From: Sanderia malayensis
Lineage: Eukaryota > Cnidaria > Scyphozoa > Semaeostomeae > Pelagiidae
DNA length: 64,000 nucleotides
Reading direction: 5' to 3'
Assembly (NCBI GenBank): GCA_013076295.1
Contig: RQOL01000811.1
Location: 19,401 to 83,400, forward strand
This document shows positions 57,001 through 64,000 of the stretch, piece by piece (the stretch's first letter is position 1; each line of letters begins with the position of its first letter). The notes beneath the pieces are model-generated. The model was not told the DNA's origin and did not search any database. It saw only the letters and a list, made by a program, of their open reading frames with translations. Made by a program: the position numbers and the translations under genes.

Positions 57001-60000
57001 TCAGAAACTACAAAATATTTTCAAATTCTATTTGCGGGATGCTTTCTAAGCACGTTTAAATTCTCTCCATTTCACAAAAAAAATGATATGTCATTTTTGG
57101 CTGCATAAGCCCTTTAAGTGATTAAGTGATGTAAGTGATTAGTGATTTAGTTGATTTAAGTGATTCTGTGATTCTGTGATTTAGTGATTTAATGATTTAG
57201 TGACATTGTGATTAAGTGACATTGTGATTAAGTGACATTGTGATTAAGTGATATTGTGATTAAGTGATTACACATTTAATAGTTTATGATTACTCAGTGA
57301 TAGGTGTGATTGGAAATTTTGATTAAATCACATTGACATAATCATGGAATCAAATCAGTTTGTGATTTAGTGCTTAGTGATTTTGTGTTTAGTGATTTAG
57401 GATGAAGGCCTAAATGGAAATCAGAACATTGATGAAAATGATACAAGCAAAATCATTTCAAAGTTTTGTGCAACGTAAAGGCTCTTATTCTCAAGTGATC
57501 TCCACAGAGTTGAATTACGTAAGCAACCATACGAATTAACCGTGTAAACAACAATTAAATTGTAGCTGTGTAAATAATGTGTAGATATTTAGCAGATGAT
57601 GCAAATTGCTAGCTACTTGGCACAAAAATTTAGCTGTATAGTAAAAATTGTTAAAGTTTTTGTGCGGAAATTTAGTTGCTTGGTGCAAAATTTTAACATT
57701 TCAGTGCAAAAACTTAGACACTTGGTGCAAAATGTCAAAAACTCAGTGCAGAAATTTAGGTGACTGGCAGAAAATTTGGGATATTTGATGCGTTTTTGTG
57801 CAGTTGTCAATTTTCAAACAAAACTTACAGTTTGCTGTGGAAGAGCATAGCCTAACGAAGTTAGTCGGTCCAACGGTGATAAATGGGCCTACGAATAACA
57901 TAACGAGAGATTTGACACCCCCTGGAAGGTCCATTTAGTCCACTGATAAACAATGCAAGATGATACATTTCCAGGGGTAAAGTGCGTGATTATATTATCC
58001 CACTGTCACCTCTGGAATGGCCATTTAGTCTATTGATTAACGACATGAAATGATATATTTCCAGGGGGTAACGTTATCTCACCAGTGAGCATTATGAAAA
58101 TTTAAACATTAGTTATTTTATGGCATGTCTTGACCATTTAGCTTTAAAGAGATTGTAACAATAATTCTAAATGTTCGGCGGTTTGTTTTCGCAAAAATTC
58201 GCACGTTCAAAGGGTTCGAAATTCGAGTATATCACGAAGCAATTGCGGGTATTCGACAAGTAACTTCGTAGCTTAGCTGCGGAGGTGCACGATTTTACGA
58301 AAAACTCAGCCCACTGAATTTTAATGCAACCATCTCATCTCTTACAAGAAGCAAACCTCGATGAAATGTTCAACGAAAAATATGAGCTCTGGATTTTTGT
58401 TTATTTCAAAATTTGATCAGTTTATTTTTCTTCGAGTTCTGGAGCTTCTTAGCTCTTTATCATTTCGGGTACTGGTTTATTATAGTTGGTTTCTTATAAA
58501 CAAATATTGGTGCCAGGAGTTGTTTATATTTTACTTTATCATGTTAACTTTATGTTTAAAGATCTTGGTATTTTATGACTTGTAAATTATATCTTATTTT
58601 ATGCTATGATTAAGTTAAGCAGAGGTTTAATGATTTAAAATGTTTACCATCAATGGAAGAGGTGGTGGAAAATCAAACTGAAACATAAAAGTCAAAATTT
58701 AGAGTTTAATAATAACATTTAAAGTTTATGATAACTAAGTAAGTTTATAATAAAACAACTGCTAGGTCATGAAGTTAACTCAACTACATTTGGGAACAAA
58801 GAAACTTGCAATTTTTCTGAAACTGAGACGTTTTGAAGGTTGCCACAAAAAACCATGCAGATCAAAACGAAAGTTAAAAAAATGTTTAGGCCATTGCGTA
58901 AAAACAAACAAAAATGCGTGGACTCTATTTTGAAAATAGAAGCTTTACAGCTTGCTTATTATTCATGAACCTTGTTGGTACTAAAGAATCTAAAATTTTA
59001 GGCCCTCGTTGTTCTATTTACTTATTAACCAGTTCATTATTTTTTGGAAACGTGTTCATGTTTCCAAAAAAATAATCGGTACCATACGGGTATTTTGATT
59101 ACGATCGAAGGGATTGTTCAATTATTGGAATGAGAGAATGTGATTGGTTCTTACCGTGTTGAGTCCCGGATGTGGAAATGGAACCGTTGGGTTTCCATTA
59201 ATGTCCATTGTCATTATGTGCCTAAAAGCAATAGGTAAGAGAGTTAGTTGAATTATTAGAATCTGACACCCCGGAATATATACTAGTTTGCATTGATTGC
59301 AAGACTCTATAGAGATCTTCCAGGGTGACGTTGTTTCGCGTTTTTCGCTTATACAAAGCATGATACATTATAACGTATACATCTCCAACAGTCTGCACCG
59401 CCTCTGTTCATTAAGTCACCTTCATGAAGTCCCGAGCACTTCTAAACATCCTGGAAATATGTCATTTGTTTATCAATAGACTAAATGGACTTTCAAGGGG
59501 TGACAGTATGAGACAATATAGTCAGACATTTTACCCCCTGGAAATATATAATTTTATATTGTTTATCAATAGACTAAATGGACCTTCCAGGGGTAACAGT
59601 ATAAGACAATATAGTCAGACACTTTACTCCCCGGAAATATATAATTTTGTATTGTTTTCAATGGCCTTAATGGACCTTCTAGGGGTGACCGCATGAGAGA
59701 TTTTATGTACAGTAGACAGGCTATGTACTGACTACACTATAACAACTTGATATTTTCTCTCAGTTTGTATGAAATGAATTTAAGTTGGTTACTTACGGTG
59801 GTTGGTGGCCCCAAGGGGAGTCGGGTGATTGGTGGAAAAATGGCGCACTCAAATCATCTGAAAAAAAATGAAAAACATTGTTATGATTAAACACATCGTA
59901 AAATACATTTCAAATGAATAACTGGACATGTTGCTTGTGAATAGCTGGGTATATTGCAGATGATTAGCTGGATACATTGCAGATGAATAACTAGGTATAT

Positions 60001-63000
60001 TGGTAACCACATTCAAAAGGTAAAATTCAAAAATTCAAAATTCAAAAGGTAACCACAAGTCAAAAAGTAAGGAATTCAGTTTATTTATCGGAGAAATAAA
60101 CCTCTATATAGACACACTATCTTCGCCGACTCCAGATATCATACTTTGCGGAGACCCTGAACCTACCCCATGCTGATTGGGCAAACGGCCAATGCAGAAG
60201 TGGCGCAGGGACAGATGAACAACGAATGGTTGCAGACTTGTATTCAACAATGTCTGATCAATTCATGGTCCAACTCATTGACCAAGCCACCCACAGAAAA
60301 GGCAACACCTTGGATCTCCTGTTTTCAAACAACCCAAGTCTTGTACATAGCTTTACTGCTAATTACTCTGGCCTCTCAGACCACTACATAGTCGAAGTTA
60401 ATGTTGCATATAAGACGAAAACTGAACTAGAACAGGAAAGTCTAAGCTCATCAATAGATAACAATCCCACATTTAGGGATTTTAATTTCTTCAGTACAGA
60501 TATAGATTGGAGCAATCTGAGCAACACTCTAAATCTGTGCAATTGGTTTCTAGAATTTAGAGGCTGCAATGTTGAAGCAATGATGTAAAAAATTTGTGAG
60601 ACTGTTCTCAGCATTGCTGAAGATTTTGTGCCCCAAAGACGACTAGGGGCTCAAAACAATAAAAGCAAAATACCAAGGGAGCGCAGAAACTTAATGCGAA
60701 CCCGAAGACGTGTGAATCAACAGCTGGCTAAGCCCATATCCAAGCAGAGACGGGAAGCACTTGTCAAAAAAAGAATTGTCATTGAAAAATCACTTCAGGC
60801 TTCATACAGGAAGGAAGCAGAGAATTCTGAAAAAAGAGCAGTAGAATGTATTAAGACGAATCCAAAGTACTTCTTTTCCTTTGCTAAACGTTTCTCAAAG
60901 ACCAGGACGGGCATAGGTCCACTCTTAAACTCATCTAAAACTCCTATATCAGACCCTATCAAAATGGCGGAGATGCTATCTGAGCAATACTCATCAGTTT
61001 TCAGCAAACCTAAATTCCCAATAAGAGACCCATTGGATCTATTTCCAGATAATTCAAATACCATCCAGGATGAATTATTTCTATCAGACATAGTGTTCAA
61101 CGAATCTGACATAGTGGAAGCAATAGAGGGATTGAAGCATAATTCAGCTGCTGGACCAGACAATTTTCCTGCCAATCTCTTATTCCAGTGCCGTCATACC
61201 TTGGCCAAACTCTTGTATATGATCTGGCGAGAATCGATGAATACTGCCACTATTAGCTGGATATATTGCAGATGGATAGCTGGATATATTGCGGATGAAT
61301 AGTTGGATATATTGCAGATGAATAGTTGGATATATTGCAGATGGATAGCTGGATATATTGCGGATGAATAGTTGGATATATTGCAGATGAATAGTTGGAT
61401 ATATTGCAGATGAATAGTTGGATATATTGCAGATGAATAGTTGGATATATTGCAGATGGATAGCTGGATATATTGCGGATGAATAGTTGGATATATTGCA
61501 GATGAATAGTTGGATATATTGCAGATGAATAGTTGGATATATTGCAGATGAATAGTTGGATATATTGCAGATGAATAGCTTGATATATTGCAGATGGATA
61601 GCTCGATATATTGCAAATGGATAGCTGGGTATATTGCAGATGGATAGCTCGATATATTGCAGATGAATAGTTGGATATATTGCAGATGAATAGTTGGATA
61701 TATTGCAGATGGATAGCTGGATATATTGCGGATGAATAGCTTGATATATTGCAGATGAATAGCTGGATATATTGCAAATGGATAGCTGGGTATATTGCAG
61801 ATGGATAGCTCGATATATTGCAGATGAATAGTTGGATATATTGCAGATGAATAGTTGGATATATTGCAGATGGATAGCTGGATATATTGCAAATGGATAG
61901 CTGGATATATTGCAGATGAATAGCTCGATATATTGCAGATGGATAGCTAGGTATATTGAAGAAGAATAGCTGGTTATATTGGAGATGGATAGCTCGATAT
62001 ATTGCAAAATAATAGCTATATGTATTGCAAAGTAAAAGCACCAAACAATAAGCATACCAGGCATTTTTCCCAATGGCAACGGTTTTAATGCATTTGGTTT
62101 CGAAACTTTCGTATTAGCCTTTGCAAACTCGATTCGAAGTGTTGTCTGAATTTCCGGATCGAATCGAACACCCTGAATCAATAAAAAATCAGAAATAAAC
62201 TTATCAAAATATAATTTAAAATCCACCATTCGAGAAATCAATAATTAAAATCCATCTTTATGAATAATTAATAAATATATCATGACTTATTATTAGTTGT
62301 ATTAAATGATGAGTTTCTGGGCAAATATTTAAGTTTTCATTTTGCTTTCAAATTGATATACATAGAATTCTCAACCTGCCATGGCAAGTTTTGAAAACGA
62401 CAATTTGAGATGTTTTGGACTGACATGAATAATTCATATACCCCGTCGAAAAACATAAACACAGACAAATCAAGCCGTTTACTTACGGATTCAGGGGGAT
62501 GCTTAATTAAACTTTTTTTGTTTTTCACCCTGTCAGGCCGCCGTGAAACTTTTGATTTATATTGACTAGCAATAAGAAATGCTTAGTTTCCAGGATGTTG
62601 CATAAAAATAATATTCCTACTCACGTGAAGAGCCCCTTTTGCAATTTCGCCTTGTGCCCTTGTGTCGAATGTAACGAACGCAACTGGCTGATGGGAAATA
62701 AGAATTCAACTCAATTGGAACCGATGTAAAACACATAACGATAAGAAAATTAGCAAATGTTCTTCGGTGAAGAAGTCGATATAGACCAGGCTGCGGTTAC
62801 GGCAAGTACCACCCGAGCCCGGAGAAATGCTAATGGTACTTGCCGTAACCACAGCCCGGTCTAAAAGCATTATGTAGTTGGAAGTTTTTGTCAATTTGTC
62901 AAGCTATTTCGCGCACTAAGAAGGTTAGGAATTTCAGAAATAAAGAAAAATATGAAGAGTAAAGAAACTTACGGAAGCTTTCTTTCCCTAAAAAATAACA

Positions 63001-63398
63001 TTAAGAAAATTAAAATGTTAAAAGCAACCAAATATTAGTAAAATGACAGATTTATACTACGTTGACATGGCTGCATGGAATGGACAAAAGAAAGTTTGGT
63101 CCACAATTCCCCCCGCCCTCTGGTTACAGCTATTCCGAAACTTGCGACATTACACAAAAGAATTCTGATTCATCTTGGATGGTACAGTACTCTACAACTC
63201 CGTCAACGCATGCGCACAGATATAGCTTGACTTATCGTTGGATATTGTTGTTATTGCTTAAAAGCACGCACTTAAAGGACGGGGGTATGCACTTAAGAAA
63301 CGGGGAGTGTTCATGGAGAGAGGAGAAGCTAGTTGACATAGCTAGAAGAAATTTCTTACCTCCTTTCCAGTGATCTTCAAAAGAGAGCCCTGATAACC
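51043..63398 (-). CDS. mec-8/RBPMS-like: RBPMS/MEC-8-type RNA-binding protein with two RRMs, continuing past the right edge
   Basis: Exons in transcript order: 63398-63360, 62987-62973 (15-nt microexon), 62687-62625, 62172-62058, 59857-59797, 59221-59155, 58677-58648, 57888-57829, 55665-55484, 52307-52194, 51820-51751, 51090-51043 (stop TGA). All have AG/GT borders on the minus strand and their phases agree at every junction. RRM1, second half: GYQGSLLKI, PVAFVTFDTRAQGEIAKGAL and VRFDPEIQTTLRIEFAKANTK, almost word for word the RBPMS family. A Pro-rich linker follows. RRM2 has RNP2 as TLFVANL, then MPGYRRLKVL and RNP1-like VCFVEFYDVV, then AMRIEFARNKMAG. Vertebrate RBPMS has one RRM; nematode MEC-8 has two, so this is the MEC-8 type. 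The family controls alternative splicing and RNA localisation. The RRM1 start (RNP2) must lie beyond 64000. Confidence 0.88.
51160..51700. repeat. 23-bp tandem repeat in RBPMS-like intron
   Basis: The unit is GAGATATGAGGCAGAGAATCAAG with variants (ATACGATGCAG, ATACCAGACAAAG), about 23 copies, including a repeated block of several units, between the last two exons. Confidence 0.9.
51751..51820 (-). CDS. RBPMS-like exon, end of RRM2
   Basis: 70 nt between the acceptor AATTTTAG and the donor GAGGTGAGTT. It encodes HILRSSETGAMRIEFARNK and ends MAGE, the last strand of RRM2. Confidence 0.85.
52194..52307 (-). CDS. RBPMS-like exon, RRM2 RNP1 half
   Basis: 114 nt between the acceptor ATCCTCCAG and the donor GGGTAAATTA. 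It encodes MPGYRRLKVLRNKNTTPVCF and the following VEFYDVVTAMQARQLLNG. The RNP1-like segment is VCFVEFYD. The 3' continuation of the reading frame past the acceptor is intron. Confidence 0.9.
52802..52943. mobile_element. 142-bp TA-target MITE inserted in one palindrome arm
   Basis: The inverted ends CACTCTTTTCTTTTTATAAG / CTTATAAAGAAAAAAGAGTG are flanked by TA (52800-52801, 52944-52945). The other arm at the same point reads CAAATGATTAGCG (inverse of about 54698-54710), the undisturbed target with a single TA. This directly proves the insertion and its exact ends. Tc1/mariner-type target. Confidence 0.92.
52964..53562 (-). pseudogene. Cys-rich repeat-gene fragment, left arm
   Basis: Mirror of the right-arm copy. 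The terminal exon reads SMLPMQNLPDVDDWGW, then LPLWMTIPEASKACQELIKC and a Cys cluster (CSCKTQCSNRCKCRQFDVEC) to its stop at 52964. An upstream exon lies at about 53485-53240. Confidence 0.6.
53925..54680 (+). pseudogene. Cys-rich repeat-gene fragment, right arm
   Basis: Three blocks. 53925-54046 contains YSFTGCDNASAFRGKGKKIA and WSTWKIFPEI, then a stop. 54163-54381 encodes a polar segment with FVIPMYN and HIKRAAFTEYMN. 54444-54680 has LPDVDDWGW, LPLWMTIPEASKACQ and a C-terminal cluster of ten or so cysteines. This three-part signature recurs in repeat-associated predicted proteins of invertebrates (family recollection, not checked). No start is visible and the function is unknown. Confidence 0.55.
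55484..55665 (-). CDS. RBPMS-like exon, linker and RRM2 RNP2 half
   Basis: 182 nt between the acceptor TCTTTTTCAG and the donor GGGTAAGTTG. A His/Pro/Asn-rich linker leads into NPPCTTLFVANLGSRTTEEE, where LFVANL is RNP2. Confidence 0.92.
55800..56002. repeat. 8-bp repeats (GATTAAGT)n and (GATATTGT)n
   Basis: Simple tandem array. It resumes at 57118-57290 on the far side of the TTAA element, showing that the element landed inside it. Confidence 0.9.
56007..57113. mobile_element. TTAA-target DNA element (piggyBac/Kolobok type), non-autonomous
   Basis: The ends AGGGCTTATGCAGCCAAAAA and TTTTTGGCTGCATAAGCCCT are inverted, with extension through a T/A run. TTAA flanks both sides (56003-56006, 57114-57117). 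It is 1107 bp with no transposase frame. The interior has several TGACGTCACA-like palindromes. Confidence 0.85.
57118..57290. repeat. 8-bp repeats, right part
   Basis: Continuation of the GATTAAGT/GACATTGT array after the TTAA element. Confidence 0.85.
57610..57790. repeat. Degenerate GGTGCAAAA tandem repeat
   Basis: Imperfect units of the form TTAGTTGCTTGGTGCAAAA, roughly 35-40 bp, about five copies. Confidence 0.5.
57829..57888 (-). CDS. RBPMS-like linker exon (60 nt)
   Basis: 20 codons, phase 0/0, between the acceptor TTATTCGTAG and the donor ACTGTAAGTT. It encodes AHLSPLDRLTSLGYALPQQT. The symmetric phase makes it a possible cassette exon. Confidence 0.7.
57895..58075. repeat. CCCCTGGAA repeat, locus 2 (inverted)
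   Basis: Two units in the opposite orientation to locus 1, with the same CCCCTGGAAGGTCCATTTAG and ATATATTTCCAGGGG ends. Confidence 0.7.
58648..58677 (-). CDS. RBPMS-like 30-nt exon
   Basis: 10 codons (FDFPPPLPLM), phase 0/0, between the acceptor TGTTTCAG and the donor ATGGTAAACA. Small, but fits the Pro-rich linker and the phase of both neighbours. Confidence 0.55.
59155..59221 (-). CDS. RBPMS-like linker exon (67 nt)
   Basis: Acceptor GCTTTTAG, donor ACGGTAAGAA. Encodes HIMTMDINGNPTVPFPHPG and LNT, typical low-complexity linker of the family. Confidence 0.75.
59255..59690. repeat. CCCCTGGAA repeat, locus 3
   Basis: About four units, same family as 38140-38420, direct orientation. Short translated frames in it are spurious. 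Confidence 0.75.
59797..59857 (-). CDS. RBPMS-like linker exon (61 nt)
   Basis: Acceptor TTTTTTCAG, donor ACCGTAAGTA. Encodes DDLSAPFFHQSPDSPWGHQP with matching phases (1 in, 2 out). Confidence 0.75.
60005..61245 (+). pseudogene. CR1-type LINE fragment (endonuclease end to RT start)
   Basis: The first recognisable part is the C-terminal endonuclease segment with NTLDLLFSNNP and the conserved LSDHYIV (SDH motif). A long helical linker follows, and then the RT start (NESDIVEAIEGLKHNSAAGP, then DNFPANLLFQ and LYMIWRESM). An in-frame TAA at 60586-60588 interrupts it. The catalytic RT core is missing: the element stops abruptly where the 23-bp array begins. Array units also precede it (59930-60000), so it sits inside the array. 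Being cut at the 3' side is unusual for a LINE and suggests deletion or array expansion after insertion. Confidence 0.75.
61245..62035. repeat. 23-bp tandem repeat, about 34 copies, in RBPMS-like intron
   Basis: The unit is GGATATATTGCAGATGAATAGTT with a few regularly spaced variants (GATGGATAGCTGG). All three minus-strand frames are open because the unit has no stop there, which creates frames of 232-353 codons that are not genes. Confidence 0.95.
62058..62172 (-). CDS. RBPMS-like exon, end of RRM1
   Basis: 115 nt between the acceptor ATTGATTCAG and the donor CTGGTATGCT. Encodes GVRFDPEIQTTLRIEFAKAN and TKVSKPNALKPLPLGKMP. The strongest family match in the window. Confidence 0.95.
62625..62687 (-). 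CDS. RBPMS-like exon, RRM1 RNP1 strand
   Basis: 63 nt, phase 0/0, between the acceptor TTCCCATCAG and the donor CACGTGAGTA. Encodes PVAFVTFDTRAQGEIAKGAL plus H; VAFVTF is RNP1. Confidence 0.93.
62782..62863. ncRNA. MicroRNA-precursor-like hairpin in RBPMS-like intron
   Basis: 62782-62811 pairs with 62834-62863: 28 of 30 positions match, with two isolated mismatches, and the loop is 22 bases. The inner 17 bp (GGTTACGGCAAGTACCA) are perfect. Size, mismatch pattern and intronic position fit a small-RNA precursor. A short inverted-repeat element is the alternative. Confidence 0.4.
62973..62987 (-). CDS. RBPMS-like 15-nt microexon
   Basis: GGAAAGAAAGCTTCC between the acceptor TTATTTTTTAG and the strong donor CCGTAAGTTT. 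In phase 0 it adds GKKAS between the exon ending GKE and the exon starting PVAF, in the loop between the second and third strands of RRM1. The known family has no insert there, so it would be optional. Confidence 0.5.
63360..63398 (-). CDS. RBPMS-like exon, RRM1 middle
   Basis: 39 nt, phase 0/0, between the acceptor TTTTTTTGCAG and the donor GAGGTAAGAA. Encodes GYQGSLLKITGKE, matching the family GYEGSLIKLTSKQ. Confidence 0.92.
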
Positions 63399-63629
63399 CT
63401 GCAAAAAAAATTGCAAAGAAATGTCAAAACGAGGTCAATACAAAATGGCTGGCAATCAATAGATCCCAAGCACATAAAACATTCGTCAAACAAAAATTAA
63501 ATGTTTATTTTAGATTGTTAAGTGTGTCTATTTCCCACGTTTTATTCGTGGGATTAAAACCGGTTTATTTTTTGCTTTAAACTGTTTTAATAACAGTGAA
63601 AGATTTCTTTGGTGCTAACAATTCTTTGG

Positions 63630-63830
63630 CAGCAAGCATACGTGTGCATCTATCAACTATCAACTGCTTAGATTATAGCCTTGTGTGTGCTATATTCAAT
63701 GCTCCATCTTTGCCCAGCCTTAGAAACCCATACCTTGGAAAGATAGAGCAAGCATACGTGTGCATCTATCAACTATCAACTGCTTAAATCATAGCCTTGT
63801 GTGTGCTATATTCATTGCTCCACTTTCGCT
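63630..63830. repeat. About 120-bp tandem repeat, second locus
   Basis: Same family as 34900-35090 (AAGCATACGTGTGCATCTAT then CAACTATCAACTGC), about two copies. Confidence 0.75.
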
Positions 63831-64000
63831 TAACTAGGGCAACCTTACTTGGCTAAACTAATGAAATTCACAAAGAAGAAAGCAATTCCCGAAGAGAAGA
63901 GATATCAAAGTAGGTTGCAACGTGTGCATGCGCAGATGCCGCAGAGAAACCCATATTACTGGTGATAAGGTTATTCACCGCGAATTGTCAAATGCGAAAT

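Noticed and set aside
58361..58585. 74-codon hydrophobic frame
   Set aside because: AT-rich intron sequence of the RBPMS-like gene. Hydrophobicity follows from T-richness; no splice or homologue support.
61180..62241. A 353-codon minus-strand frame that includes the RBPMS-like exon
   Set aside because: Only the first part (62172-62058) is an exon; the rest is a 23-bp array read through past a clear GT donor.

Overview
The window is nuclear DNA from an invertebrate animal. Its genes are interrupted by many short, phase-consistent introns with GT/AG borders. It is AT-rich and packed with eukaryotic mobile elements: Gypsy LTR elements, RTE- and CR1-type LINEs, a tyrosine-recombinase-type retroelement, Helitron-, Mutator-, hAT-, Harbinger- and TTAA-type DNA elements, and MITEs. 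I cannot fix the taxon. A marine invertebrate such as a tunicate would fit the NACHT-type receptor gene and the tiny introns, but that is inference. There are no operons, CRISPR arrays or bacterial features.

Host genes, reconstructed exon by exon. (1) Positions 1000-18491, minus strand: a NACHT-domain (NLR-like) receptor gene. Small N-terminal exons lie at 12.7-18.5 kb, the NACHT exon at 4046-5458, then helical and leucine-rich-like exons, and finally two exons that look like a TIR-type fold. It runs off the left edge. A Gypsy element and an RTE LINE sit in its introns. (2) 35131-37385, plus strand: the three C-terminal coding exons of ornithine decarboxylase antizyme. (3) 47191-47700, plus strand: a small three-exon gene of unknown function with a TATA box, plus a broken inverted copy at 49.2-49.6 kb. 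(4) 51043-63398, minus strand: eleven standard exons and one 15-nt microexon of an RNA-binding protein of the RBPMS/MEC-8 type with two RRMs. It runs off the right edge and its introns are full of repeats.

Mobile-element layout. Gypsy-1 (5854-11297, minus) has LTRs differing at roughly a dozen places. Gypsy-2 (39814-44952, plus) has LTRs that look identical and open reading frames, so it is recent. Both have gag and pol in a -1 relationship, with a canonical slippery heptamer followed 5-6 nt later by a hairpin. Between 20.2 and 26.7 kb is a nest of insertions. Inverted copies of a repeat tail with a hammerhead-like core were split by a Harbinger-like element with a TAA target duplication. That element was split by a DIRS/Ngaro-type retroelement with A1...B1-A2-B2 split direct repeats, whose coding region was overrun by a 19/25-bp minisatellite.

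Tandem repeats are unusually abundant. Four arrays of different sequence all have a 23-bp period. A 165-bp array at 28.8-30.2 kb carries nine exon-like cassettes with splice-like borders. A satellite of about 180 bp (38.6-46.2 kb) has a higher-order unit of about 0.7 kb and hosts Gypsy-2. A 1.23-kb palindrome (52.4-55.1 kb) in an RBPMS-like intron carries a MITE in one arm and the matching empty site in the other.
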